Below, one piece after another: positions 1 to 7,894 of a DNA stretch of 15,888 nucleotides. Below the pieces are notes generated by a model. The model was given only the letters and a program-made list of their open reading frames with translations. It did not search any database and was not told where the DNA came from. Origin of the DNA: CAUVKI01 sp963552605 (GTDB lineage: Bacteria > Bacillota > Clostridia > Tissierellales > Peptoniphilaceae); contig CAUVKI010000042.1 in NCBI GenBank assembly GCA_963552605.1, positions 1 to 15,888 on the forward strand, written 5' to 3'. The position numbers and the translations under genes were made by a program. Each line of letters opens with the position of its first letter. Within the stretch, counting starts at the first letter, position 1.

Positions 1-19
1 TTATATCACACGAGTTTGT

Positions 20-48
20 TTTATAGTATTTTAATCTTGCAAATCCAA
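20..48 (-). promoter_or_regulatory. Possible promoter reading left out of the window
   Basis: On the minus strand a TTGGAT box (43-48) lies 17 bases before a TATAAA box (20-25), a plausible sigma-A promoter whose transcript would start near 13 and leave the window at once. The gene it would serve is not visible, and in AT-rich DNA such pairs arise by chance. Confidence 0.3.
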
Positions 49-129
49 TAGCTTATAAACTTTGTCCACTTTTTTTTGGTGAAACTTGAAATTATACACC
101 CAACCCTATCCCGACGGCTTCAAAAACAA

Positions 130-158
130 TTGTCCGCAAATTATTTTTCTGCTATAAT
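130..158 (+). promoter_or_regulatory. Sigma-A promoter of the MATE pseudogene
   Basis: TTGTCC (130-135) and a perfect TATAAT (153-158) are separated by 17 bases, and a TG one base before the -10 box makes it an extended -10 promoter. The predicted start is about 165, giving a leader of about 25 bases with a GGAG ribosome binding site (180-183). The promoter looks intact although the gene behind it is broken. Confidence 0.7.
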
Positions 159-189
159 ACGGGGAATTTTAATAAGTTTGGAGAATTTT

Positions 190-495
190 ATGAAAGAGAG
201 ATTAAATCTGACAGCGGGAGAAATTGCTCCCACTTTGATTAAATTGGCACGACCGATAATGGCGACTTCTTTTGTTCAAATGCTCTATAACCTTACGGAT
301 CAGATGTGGCTTGGACGGTATAATACGGACGCTTTGGCGGGAGCGGGAATATCAGGATACATAATGTGGGTCGGAATGGCGACGGCACTTAAGGGTGAAA
401 AAAGGATTTCATATCGGTCTGAAAATTCTCATCATCTCCGGTTTAGTTACCACTTTTCTATTTATACTTTAGTGTTTTTACGCTATCCGCTGTGA
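190..495 (+). pseudogene. MATE family efflux transporter, internally deleted and frameshifted remnant
   Basis: The ATG at 190, six bases after GGAG, opens a typical MATE N-terminus: LTAGEIAPTLIKLARPIMAT, then the first membrane segment region with YNLTDQMWLGR and GYIMWVGMA (residues 1 to about 64). After roughly position 385 this frame loses MATE character. The +1 frame from about 389 instead reads VKKGFHIGLKILIISG and TTFLFIL, which resembles a late membrane helix of the same family, and it stops at 470-472. A full MATE protein has about 450 residues, so roughly 250 central residues and the C-terminus appear to be missing and the join is out of frame. The original frame ends at 495. MATE proteins export drugs or metabolites by cation antiport; this remnant cannot. 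The family call for the first part is firm. The match of the second part is from memory of family sequences. Confidence 0.75.
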
Positions 496-552
496 TACAA
501 TACATTCAATGTGACTGTTTTTTATGATTTTTTGTAAGTCTATATTCTGCAC

Positions 553-583
553 AAAAAAAAACGGTGCGGTATATGCCGCACCG
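553..583 (-). terminator. Rho-independent terminator of the rimP-ribF operon
   Basis: The hairpin at 562-583 pairs CGGTGCGG with CCGCACCG (8 bp). On the minus strand it is followed directly by nine U residues (553-561). It lies seven bases past the ribF stop codon and closes the long translation operon. On the plus strand the hairpin is not followed by an immediate U run, so it should not stop transcription from the MATE side well. Confidence 0.9.
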
Positions 584-589
584 ATACGA

Positions 590-1495
590 TTATTCTCTTT
601 TTATTTTTTCCAAGTCCCTTTCCATCTGCTCTTTCAATTCATCTGTTGTGGAAAATTTTATCATCTCTCTTTCATAGGAAATAAATGAGAGCTCAACGGT
701 TTTCCCGTATAAATCTTCGGAAAAATTCGGAATGTGGGTTTCTATTGTGCGCACCTCTCCTTCCAAGGTCGGATTTTTTCCTACACTGGTTGCGGAGAGG
801 TATCTTTTTTTGTCAAATGAAATTTCAGTCTTATACACTCCGTCCTTCGGAATAACATAATTTGTTGAAAGGAAAAGATTTGCCGTCGGAAATCCCATTT
901 TTCCGCCTTGAGCCTTTCCGTGAACTATTTCTCCCGAAATAGTATAAGGACGGGTGAGAATTTTATTCGCTTTCTCCATTTTCCCCGATTTTATCAATTC
1001 TCTTATATTCGAGCTGCTCACCGAAACCCCTTCTTCATACACCTCTTCAATCACGCTGACGGAAATTTTATCCTCCAACTCCAAGAGAGAGCCCACATCT
1101 CCCAGAGCATTTTTCCCGAATTTGTAATCAAATCCGACGACAATCGACTTTGCTTTCATCTTTTTGAGCAAAAATTTTTCCATAAAATCCTTTGGAGAGG
1201 TTTCCATAAACTCTTTGTCGAAAGCTTTCAGAAAAAAAACTTCAATGCCCATATTTTTGAGTATATTGATTTTTTGCTCATTTGTCATAAGCACCGAAAC
1301 TCTTTTATGATTGATTAAATTTTTTGTATGCTCCTTAAAAAGTAAAATCGCAGGACGCAAATTCATACTTTCAGATTTTTTCTTAACCTCAGCTATAAGT
1401 GCCTGATGTGCAATATGCACTCCGTCAAAATTTCCAAGCGCAACGGAGGTGCAATCCTCTATTTCCTCATCAAGATCCAAGTCCGCAATCATCAT
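590..1495 (-). CDS. ribF: Bifunctional riboflavin kinase / FAD synthetase RibF
   Basis: This cytoplasmic enzyme phosphorylates riboflavin to FMN and then adenylates FMN to FAD. The N-terminal adenylyltransferase domain (about 15-175) carries GNFDGVHIAHQ (21-31), VVGFDYKFGKNALG (119-132) and SSSNIR (160-165). The C-terminal kinase domain (about 180-300) carries GFPTANL (201-207), DGVY (218-221), NPT (241-243) and ETHI (252-255), which holds the usual catalytic glutamate. At 301 residues it has the normal two-domain length. The nucleotidyl-transferase signature is normally HxGH but reads H-I-A-H here (27-30). The ATG at 1495 follows GGAG with a five-base spacer. A second ATG follows directly at 1492. 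It is the last gene of the operon, 16 bases after truB, with a terminator right behind it. In many Firmicutes rpsO and pnp follow; they do not here. Confidence 0.95.
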   Translation of the reverse strand: MMIADLDLDEEIEDCTSVALGNFDGVHIAHQALIAEVKKKSESMNLRPAILLFKEHTKNLINHKRVSVLMTNEQKINILKNMGIEVFFLKAFDKEFMETSPKDFMEKFLLKKMKAKSIVVGFDYKFGKNALGDVGSLLELEDKISVSVIEEVYEEGVSVSSSNIRELIKSGKMEKANKILTRPYTISGEIVHGKAQGGKMGFPTANLFLSTNYVIPKDGVYKTEISFDKKRYLSATSVGKNPTLEGEVRTIETHIPNFSEDLYGKTVELSFISYEREMIKFSTTDELKEQMERDLEKIKRE

Positions 1496-1511
1496 ATTTT
1501 CTCCATAAAAA

Positions 1512-2378
1512 CTAAATCAAAAGCTTATCGATATGCACAATATTTTCCTTTGCCGCACCCAATCCTAAAAACTCTCCCCCATAAAGTGTAAAAGGAGATT
1601 CGGGAACATCATCGCAAAAAACTTTTCCCCCGTTCAAAAGAGTTTTGAAATGCTCCTTTCCCAAATCCAGCTTGGGTAAAAAATTCAAAGCCTCCTCGAC
1701 GGAAATAAACGCCTCGTCAATTCTTCCCGAGTCGGAAAGCTCTCCAAGTCTTTCAAGGGAAATACTTTTTTGAACCGAAAAGCCCCCTGCGGATTTTCTG
1801 AAAAGATAGGACATATATCCCGCGGTCGAGAGCGATTTTGCAATATCCGCACAAAGGCTTCTTATATAAGTTCCCCTTGAACAACTCACCTCAAATAATA
1901 TCTTTCGCAAATCGAGGTTCAAAAGTTTTAGGGAATAAATTTCTATCCGCTGAGGTTTTCTCTCAACAAAAGCACCCTCTCTTGCATATTGATAAAGTCT
2001 TTTTCCCTTCACTCTTTTAGCCGAAAGCATAGGCGGAATTTGTTCCGTTTCGCCTATGAAACTTTCAAATACTCTTTCTATAATCTCCGAGGAAAGTTTC
2101 GGCACTTCCTCCCAACCCACGCTCTTTCCGGTGAAATCCAAAGAATCCGTTTCAATTCCGAGAGTCACTTCACCTATATATTCCTTTGGACACATATGAA
2201 GAAAGCTCTCAATCTTTGCGGCACGACCGACAAGTATCGGAAGCACTCCCGAAACCATAGGGTCTAAAGTGCCTCCGTGCCCGATTTTTTTCTCGCCGAC
2301 TAATTTCTTACATAGCTTCACGGCATCAAACGAAGTCATTCCCTTAGGTTTGAAGAGATTTATAACACCGTTTTTCAT
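1512..2378 (-). CDS. truB: tRNA pseudouridine(55) synthase TruB
   Basis: TruB converts uridine 55 in the T-loop of most tRNAs to pseudouridine and also helps tRNA folding. The start MKNGVINLFKPKGMTSFDAV is typical. The catalytic motif GHGGTLDPMVSGVLP lies at 33-47 with the nucleophile Asp39. Further family motifs are LSAKRVKGKRLYQYAREG (118-135) and CSRGTYIRSL (166-175). Beyond about residue 225 comes a short C-terminal region, where a PUA-like domain is expected; it is weakly conserved here. The length of 288 is normal. Its ATG overlaps the nrnA stop as ATGA, and no good Shine-Dalgarno sequence precedes it, so translation is probably coupled to nrnA. Confidence 0.95.
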   Translation of the reverse strand: MKNGVINLFKPKGMTSFDAVKLCKKLVGEKKIGHGGTLDPMVSGVLPILVGRAAKIESFLHMCPKEYIGEVTLGIETDSLDFTGKSVGWEEVPKLSSEIIERVFESFIGETEQIPPMLSAKRVKGKRLYQYAREGAFVERKPQRIEIYSLKLLNLDLRKILFEVSCSRGTYIRSLCADIAKSLSTAGYMSYLFRKSAGGFSVQKSISLERLGELSDSGRIDEAFISVEEALNFLPKLDLGKEHFKTLLNGGKVFCDDVPESPFTLYGGEFLGLGAAKENIVHIDKLLI

Positions 2379-3340
2379 AAGAAATATAATTCGCCGATTT
2401 TTTTGTAAAAGGCGTTTTCCGCTTCTTGGATTGTGCCATTAAAGCTGGTTCCTGCCGCTTTCTTGTGTCCGCCTCCTCCGAATGCTTCACAGATAGCGGA
2501 TACATCATAATCACCTTTGCTTCTCACGCTCACCCTTATATGCCCCTTTTCCTTTTCTTTGAAGAATACGGAAATTTTTATCTCTTCAATCTCATTCAAA
2601 AAGGTTACAATCCCTTCCGTATCGTCAGGCTCCGCATTCAAATCAAGCAGTTCTTCATAGCTCACCGAGGCGAACACGGATTGAATTTCCAAATGGAGTT
2701 TCATCTTTGAAACAACCGAATTCATAAGCTTTGTTTGAACCAGTGTGCGGGATTGGTAGAGTTTTTCGGTGATTAAATTTTTATCCTTTATCGCCCCCAA
2801 AAGTTCCGCCGCCCGCATATGTGTCGAAACGGAGGTCGTGTCATACATAAAACTTCCCGTATCCGAGCTTATGGCGGTATATAGTCCGCTTGCAATCTCG
2901 TCTGTCCACTTAATTCCGGCTTCTTTCAGAAAGTCAAATATCAACTCTCCCGCAGCCGCGGCGTTCGAATTTACATAATTATATGTTCCGAAATAATTAT
3001 TCGACTTATGGTGGTCGATATTGACCACAATCGGAATTTTATCAACATACGAGCTGTAAACTCCCAAACGCCTTTCGTCGGAGCAGTCCACCACAATCAA
3101 AATATCTACGGGGAGTTCGGGAGTTATCATTTCCGATACTCCCTGCAAAAATCTCAAGTTCTTGGGTACGGTATCCACTTTCCAAACCTTTGCCTCTATC
3201 CCAAGCTGTTTAAGTCCTTCTTTAAGCGCAATAATTGAGCCTATATTATCCCCGTCGGGACTTATATGCGAACAGATTGCAATGTTTTTTTTCGACTTTA
3301 TTATTTCTGTCAGTTCTCTCCACTCATTACTCAAGACCAC
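2375..3340 (-). CDS. nrnA: DHH/DHHA1 phosphoesterase, NrnA-type nanoRNase / pAp phosphatase
   Basis: Members of this family degrade very short RNAs (two to five nucleotides) and dephosphorylate pAp, the by-product of sulfate or acyl-carrier metabolism. The DHH domain shows SHISPDGDNIGS (24-35, metal ligands H25, D29, D31), VVDCSDERRLG (83-93, D85), the DHH triad D109-H110-H111 and SSDTGSF (158-164, D160). The C-terminal DHHA1 domain ends in GGGGHKKAAG (288-297), the substrate-binding glycine motif. The length of 321 is typical. The start is GTG at 3340, nine bases after GGAGG, overlapping the end of rbfA by 14 bases. No ATG lies near in frame. The position between rbfA and truB is standard for Firmicutes. 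Confidence 0.93.
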   Translation of the reverse strand: MVLSNEWRELTEIIKSKKNIAICSHISPDGDNIGSIIALKEGLKQLGIEAKVWKVDTVPKNLRFLQGVSEMITPELPVDILIVVDCSDERRLGVYSSYVDKIPIVVNIDHHKSNNYFGTYNYVNSNAAAAGELIFDFLKEAGIKWTDEIASGLYTAISSDTGSFMYDTTSVSTHMRAAELLGAIKDKNLITEKLYQSRTLVQTKLMNSVVSKMKLHLEIQSVFASVSYEELLDLNAEPDDTEGIVTFLNEIEEIKISVFFKEKEKGHIRVSVRSKGDYDVSAICEAFGGGGHKKAAGTSFNGTIQEAENAFYKKIGELYFL

Positions 3341-3695
3341 GACGCTTATCCTCCGCTCTGACCTTGTCTATAAGTTCCGTCATTCTCATAGCGTCTCTCA
3401 ATCTATGATCTATCTTTATGCGAATCTCCGGCACAATTCTCAAATCCAACTTTTCCGCAATCTGCTTTCTCAAAAATCCCTTTGCGCTCTCCAAACCTTC
3501 AAGGGTTTCAGTTTCTCTGTTATCCCCTTCGGGTACTGCAAGAAACACCGTCGTATATTGCAAATCACGGGAGGTTTTCACTTCCACAACCGTAGTCATA
3601 AGATCTATCCTCGGATCTTTAAGCTCGGATAAAATAGCATCGGAGAGAATACGCCTGATCTCCTCATTCACTCTGCCAAGCTTTTTATCGTTCAT
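3327..3695 (-). CDS. rbfA: 30S ribosome-binding factor RbfA
   Basis: RbfA is a small KH-like protein that binds the immature 30S subunit and assists maturation of the 5' end of 16S rRNA. It is also a cold-adaptation factor. Recognisable segments are the N-terminal RVNEEIRRILSDAILSELKDPRI (split 8-18 and 19-30), TSRDLQYTTVFLAV (41-54) and AKGFLRKQIAEKLDLRIVPE (71-90). The length of 122 residues is typical. The ATG at 3695 has AGGAG five bases upstream, and that Shine-Dalgarno sequence begins inside the infB stop codon region (TAAGGAG). The gene therefore starts only nine bases after infB, and the end overlaps nrnA. Confidence 0.95.
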   Translation of the reverse strand: MNDKKLGRVNEEIRRILSDAILSELKDPRIDLMTTVVEVKTSRDLQYTTVFLAVPEGDNRETETLEGLESAKGFLRKQIAEKLDLRIVPEIRIKIDHRLRDAMRMTELIDKVRAEDKRRGLE

Positions 3696-3704
3696 AAATT
3701 CTCC

Positions 3705-6407
3705 TTATATATCCAAATCCTTAACTTCCACTTCTTTATCTATAAACACTTCTATCTCGTCTTCACTCTTTATGTCGTTGTAATTCTCAATTCCAAGTCC
3801 CGCTTCATAGCCGGACTGCACTTCTTTTACATCATCTTTAAAACGCCTAAGAGATGAAATATTCTTCTCCGTAATGACTACATCATCTCTTATAAGGCGA
3901 ATTTTCGCCTGTCGTGTAATCTTTCCCGTCTGAACATAGATTCCCGCAATTTTCTGTCCGTTCGGCAGACTGAATACATTCCTGACCACCGCATGTCCGA
4001 TTATCTCTTCCACAAGCTTAGGAGAGTGCATACCGATTATTGCGGATCGTATGTCGTCAATTGCGTCATATATCACACGGTAAGTCCTTATATCGACATC
4101 TTCTCTTTTCGCATTTTCTATCGCATTGGAGTTCGGGCGCACATTAAATCCCACTATAATTGCATTCGATGCGGACGCTAAAATCACGTCCGACTCGGTA
4201 ATTCCTCCCACTCCCTCGTGAATGACATTGGCTTTAACTTCGTCGGTCTGCATTTTTGAAAGTGAATTTTTCAATGCCTCTATCGAACCTTTGCCGTCGG
4301 CTTTTACGATTATATTTAAATCCTTAACTTCTCCGAGCTTAATTTGCTCAAAAAGATCATCAAGAGAAACTTTTTTGGACGCTCTTATCATTTCCGCTTT
4401 TTCCATATCATTGACCATCTGCGCCGCATTTTTGGCCTGCTTGTCGTTTTTGGTCGAGTAGATAGAGTCCCCCGCATTCGGCACTGCGGAAAGTCCGAAG
4501 ATTACGACGGGAGTGGAGGGACCGGCTTTTTTGAGATTTTTCCCCTTGTCATCGAGCATAGAGCGCACTTTACCGTAAGAACTTCCCGAAACAATCATAT
4601 CTCCCACTTTGAGAGTACCCTTTGAAATCAACACCGTTGCCTTTGCGCCCTGATGTTTATCAAGCTCCGCTTCAATTACGGTTCCTACTGCCGTGCGATC
4701 GGGATTTGCCCTGAGATTTTGCATTTCGGAAACCAAAAGCACCATCTCCAAAAGCTCCTCTATTCCCACTTTCTTCTTAGCGGACACCGGAACCATTATC
4801 ACATCTCCTCCCCATTCTTCGGAGACAAGACCCTGTTCCACGAGTTCCTGTTTGATTTTTTCCACATTCGCTCCGTCTTTATCTATCTTGTTTATTGCGA
4901 CCACAATGGGAACTTTAGCAGCCTTTGCGTGGTTTATAGCTTCTATTGTCTGCGGCATAACTCCGTCGTCCGCCGCAACAACCAATATGGCAATATCCGT
5001 TATCTGCGCACCTCTCGCCCTCATAGCCGTGAAAGCTTCGTGTCCGGGCGTGTCTATAAAGCAAATTTTCTTGCTTCCCACATTTACGAGATATGCACCG
5101 ATATGCTGCGTTATTCCTCCCGCTTCACCGCTTGTGATGTTGGTGGATTTTATAGCGTCAAGAAGTGAGGTCTTTCCGTGATCCACGTGTCCCATTACCG
5201 TGACAATGGGCCAACGCATCTGCAAATGTTCTTCCTTGTCCTCATAGTCAAGTTTGAATTCTTCCTCAATGTTTACGGGTTTAACTTCTTCAGGCTTTTC
5301 CAGCTCAACTATGGCGTTAAATTCTTCTCCCACAAGCTGAGCCGCATCAAAATCTATGACTTCATTCTGACTTGCCATTATTCCCAGCATAATGAGTTTT
5401 TGAATGACCTTTGAGGGCGAAACTCCAAGTTTCTCCGCAAATTCTTTAACAATAATTCCGTCCTCTATGCGAATGAGTTTAATTTCATCTTTAGGTTCGG
5501 GCTTATTGGCGGGTTTAGCTTTTTCAAACTTTTTTTCAGCTTTGTTCTTGAAAACCTCGTTCTCAGCTTCTTTACGATAAGCATCTTTTTTGCGGGCATT
5601 TTGCTTATAATTTCTGCGGGGTTTTTCAGGCAAAATTTCCTCGGGTTCTTCTTTTTTGAAAGGTTTCTTGCCCTTAAAATTTTGTTTGTTGTCGTTTTTG
5701 AAATCAGGTTTCTTATCATTTGCCCCAAAGGGTTTGCCGCCTCTGTTGCCGCCCTTATTGTCGTTTCTGTCCTTGTTATTTGTATCAAAATTTTTCTTGA
5801 AATTTCCGGATTTATTTTGACCGCCGGGCTTTTTGTCATTCTGTTCTCTCTCATAATTCTTTTTGCCGTCAAATTTTTTGTTCTCAAACGACCTTTTCTT
5901 ATCCGGTTTTTTTTGCTCTCCGAAATTTTTGGAAGCACCGGAATCATTTCTTTGAGATTTGGGTTTCTCGGTTTCTTCAGACTCTTTTTCCTTAGGTTCG
6001 GGCTTCTTTTCGCTATCCTTTCTTATCACCAATTTTTCAGTCTTTTCCTCTTTGGCTGATTTTGCTTTGATGTCCTTTTCATCAGGCTTTGAAACCTTAT
6101 CTTCTTTGGTTTCCTCGATAGAGATTTTTCGGGAGCTTATGTCGCCTTCCTGATTTTTATTTATTATCACGGTAATTTTCTTGCCGGATCTTTCTTCTGC
6201 GCCCGACTCCTTCACATTCTTATTCGTAGACTTCACCTCTTCATTATCTTTTGACCGCATCTTATCGTAACTTTCTTTTATCCTCGAAACTTCCTCGGGT
6301 TCAAGACCTTTTAAATGATTGTTGATATTCAGTCCTATTTCTCCCATAAAGGAAAGCAATTCTTTGCCGGATAAATCCAATTCCTTTGCCAATTCATATA
6401 CTCTCAT
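3705..6407 (-). CDS. infB: Translation initiation factor IF-2
   Basis: IF-2 is the GTPase that places initiator tRNA on the 30S subunit and promotes 50S joining. From the start chosen here (900 residues) it has an N-terminal IF2_N module (1-48, MRVYELAKELDLSGKELL). A very long charged low-complexity linker rich in K, E, N, D and G follows (about 55-305). Then come a second IF2_N module (about 309-360) and the G domain: GHVDHGKT (406-413), GGITQHIG (430-437), DTPGHE (452-457), NKID (506-509) and SAK (542-544). The usual domains II, III and C-terminal tRNA-binding domain follow. I chose ATG 6407 because GGAGG lies eight bases upstream. The in-frame ATG at 6413 is only two bases from it. The gene overlaps rnpM by 14 bases. 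No ylxQ (L7Ae-like) gene lies between rnpM and infB as it does in Bacillus. Confidence 0.97.
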   Translation of the reverse strand: MRVYELAKELDLSGKELLSFMGEIGLNINNHLKGLEPEEVSRIKESYDKMRSKDNEEVKSTNKNVKESGAEERSGKKITVIINKNQEGDISSRKISIEETKEDKVSKPDEKDIKAKSAKEEKTEKLVIRKDSEKKPEPKEKESEETEKPKSQRNDSGASKNFGEQKKPDKKRSFENKKFDGKKNYEREQNDKKPGGQNKSGNFKKNFDTNNKDRNDNKGGNRGGKPFGANDKKPDFKNDNKQNFKGKKPFKKEEPEEILPEKPRRNYKQNARKKDAYRKEAENEVFKNKAEKKFEKAKPANKPEPKDEIKLIRIEDGIIVKEFAEKLGVSPSKVIQKLIMLGIMASQNEVIDFDAAQLVGEEFNAIVELEKPEEVKPVNIEEEFKLDYEDKEEHLQMRWPIVTVMGHVDHGKTSLLDAIKSTNITSGEAGGITQHIGAYLVNVGSKKICFIDTPGHEAFTAMRARGAQITDIAILVVAADDGVMPQTIEAINHAKAAKVPIVVAINKIDKDGANVEKIKQELVEQGLVSEEWGGDVIMVPVSAKKKVGIEELLEMVLLVSEMQNLRANPDRTAVGTVIEAELDKHQGAKATVLISKGTLKVGDMIVSGSSYGKVRSMLDDKGKNLKKAGPSTPVVIFGLSAVPNAGDSIYSTKNDKQAKNAAQMVNDMEKAEMIRASKKVSLDDLFEQIKLGEVKDLNIIVKADGKGSIEALKNSLSKMQTDEVKANVIHEGVGGITESDVILASASNAIIVGFNVRPNSNAIENAKREDVDIRTYRVIYDAIDDIRSAIIGMHSPKLVEEIIGHAVVRNVFSLPNGQKIAGIYVQTGKITRQAKIRLIRDDVVITEKNISSLRRFKDDVKEVQSGYEAGLGIENYNDIKSEDEIEVFIDKEVEVKDLDI

Positions 6408-6696
6408 TCTCATCGCCTCCCCCCTTTAATCTTATCTCTTTGGAGAGATAACCCAATATTTCCTCGGCTGTGGTCAAATCTGATTTACCGTCAAGAGTGC
6501 GCAATGCCCTTTCCACATTTTTGGAAGTCTTTTTGCACTCTCCCGAAAAACACAGATACATACCCCTGCCGTTTCTTTTTCCCGTAAAATCCGCTACGGG
6601 TCTATTTTCACTATCCAGCACAATTCGTAAAAGCTCCCTCTTTGGAAAACTCTTTCCGCAGACCACACACTTTCTCATAGGCACTTTTTTAGGCAT
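6394..6696 (-). CDS. rnpM: RNase P modulator RnpM (YlxR family)
   Basis: YlxR-family proteins bind RNA; the Bacillus member was shown to bind the RNase P RNA and lower its activity, hence RnpM. From the ATG at 6696 the protein has 100 residues. It shows the family start MPKKVPMRKCVVCG (1-14), PKRELLRIV (18-26), the signature GRGMYLC (43-49) and a following Cys at 54. The frame is open further upstream to 6747, but those residues lie inside nusA and match nothing in the family, so I rejected the longer start. GGGAG lies 12 bases before 6696, a rather long spacing. The ATG overlaps the nusA stop by eight bases, so coupled translation is likely. Confidence 0.92.
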   Translation of the reverse strand: MPKKVPMRKCVVCGKSFPKRELLRIVLDSENRPVADFTGKRNGRGMYLCFSGECKKTSKNVERALRTLDGKSDLTTAEEILGYLSKEIRLKGGGDENESI

Positions 6697-7882
6697 AAAA
6701 AGTATCATCTCCCATCTTAAAATCAGATTTGAAATTTTCCTCTTCACCCTCTTTACAAATCATAAAACCGAACTGTGAATTATCAATGTCGGCAGCCATT
6801 TCCTCAATGGTCATACCTTTTTCCTCTTCAAATTGCGTTTTTGACTTAATGTCAATTTTCCAATTTACAAGCTTTGCCGCAAGTCTCACATTCTGACCTT
6901 CCTTGCCTATTGCAAGAGAAAGCTGATTTTCAGGCACAATCGCCACCGAAGAATGCTCTTTATAGTCGGAAAACACCGCTAAAACCTTTGCAGGGCTTAA
7001 GCTGTTCGCAACAAAAACATTGATGTCTTTATCATATAAAATAATATCTATCTTCTCATCTCCCAAGCTCTCCACAATCGCCCTAACCCGACTTCCCTTA
7101 TACCCCACCGAACTTCCCAACGCATCGACATCGGAATTTTTGGAATATACGGCAATCTTGGTTCTTGAGCCCGCCTCTCTTGAAACCGAAAAAATCTCCA
7201 TAACTCCGCTTTGTATCTCCGGCACTTCAAGCTCAAAAAGCTTTGCCACCAAATGCGGGTGGGAGCGGGAAAGTATTATCTGAGGTTCTTTAGTGGTGCG
7301 TTTGACCTCAAGGAGCAAAAACTTAAGCCTGTCTCCCTGTCTGTATTTCTCCGAAGGAATTTGCTCGGTCGGAGAAAGCACCCCCTCCGCCTTTCCCAAA
7401 TCTACATACACAGTTCCTCGATTAACTCTGGATACAGTACCCGTAATAAGCTCATTCTCTCTAACCACATACTCATCGAACAAAACATCTCTCTGAGCAT
7501 CTCGTATCTTTTGCATAATTACCTGCTTGGTGGTCTGGGCGGCAACTCTTCCGAAATTTCTCGGGGTTACCTCCTCCTTGACCACATCTCCGACTTCCAA
7601 AAGCGGACTTAGTTTTTGAGCTTCCGTCAGCGAAATCTGGGTTACGGGATTTTCCAACTCCTCCACCACATCTTTCACCGAATAGACATGCACCTCAAAG
7701 GTTTCGGGATTGATATCCACCTCTACATTACGGTTTGAATTAAAATTCTTCTTATATCCCGACACGAGGGCTTCACTAAGTGCCTCCATAAGCACACCTT
7801 TTCCTATTCCCCTTGTTCTTTCAATCTCATCAAAAGCCCCCATCAGCTCCGCCTCGGGTACAATCTTTTTGGTTCGTCTCAT
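6689..7882 (-). CDS. nusA: Transcription termination/antitermination protein NusA
   Basis: NusA binds RNA polymerase and nascent RNA, modulating pausing, termination and antitermination. Domains in order are an N-terminal polymerase-binding domain (about 14-140), S1 (about 144-205, ITGTVSRVNRGTVYVDLG), KH1 with VGYKGSRVRAIVESLG (259-274) and KH2 with IGKEGQNVRLAAKL (325-338). It has no acidic repeats like those of E. coli NusA, as usual in Firmicutes. An acidic tail of about 40 residues after 355 is longer than in Bacillus (397 versus about 371 residues). The ATG at 7882 has an AAGGG Shine-Dalgarno sequence six bases upstream. An internal ATG at 7843 would give the more classical N-terminus but has only a weak site. 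Arginine codons are AGA/AGG in 14 of 21 cases by my count. The gene starts 12 bases after rimP ends. Confidence 0.96.
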   Translation of the reverse strand: MRRTKKIVPEAELMGAFDEIERTRGIGKGVLMEALSEALVSGYKKNFNSNRNVEVDINPETFEVHVYSVKDVVEELENPVTQISLTEAQKLSPLLEVGDVVKEEVTPRNFGRVAAQTTKQVIMQKIRDAQRDVLFDEYVVRENELITGTVSRVNRGTVYVDLGKAEGVLSPTEQIPSEKYRQGDRLKFLLLEVKRTTKEPQIILSRSHPHLVAKLFELEVPEIQSGVMEIFSVSREAGSRTKIAVYSKNSDVDALGSSVGYKGSRVRAIVESLGDEKIDIILYDKDINVFVANSLSPAKVLAVFSDYKEHSSVAIVPENQLSLAIGKEGQNVRLAAKLVNWKIDIKSKTQFEEEKGMTIEEMAADIDNSQFGFMICKEGEEENFKSDFKMGDDTFYA

Positions 7883-7894
7883 TTTTTCCCTTCC

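Noticed and set aside
562..583. Hairpin considered as a terminator for the plus-strand MATE gene
   Set aside because: The U run is on the minus-strand side; on the plus strand the stem is followed by ATACGATTATTC, so it serves ribF.
908..1318. Plus-strand open frame opposite ribF
   Set aside because: It is fully antisense to a clear enzyme gene and has no protein features; the same holds for other plus-strand frames opposite truB, nrnA and rbfA.
4653..5181. Long plus-strand open frames opposite the IF-2 G domain
   Set aside because: They are antisense to one of the most conserved parts of infB, have no recognisable domains or ribosome binding sites, and arise from its codon pattern.
5465..5947. 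Minus-strand open frame of 160 codons inside infB
   Set aside because: It is an out-of-frame reading of the low-complexity IF-2 linker; the lysine/asparagine codon bias removes stops in the shifted frame.
6697..6747. Upstream extension of rnpM
   Set aside because: It lies within the nusA coding sequence, has no family similarity, and the family N-terminus MPKKVPMRKC begins at 6696.
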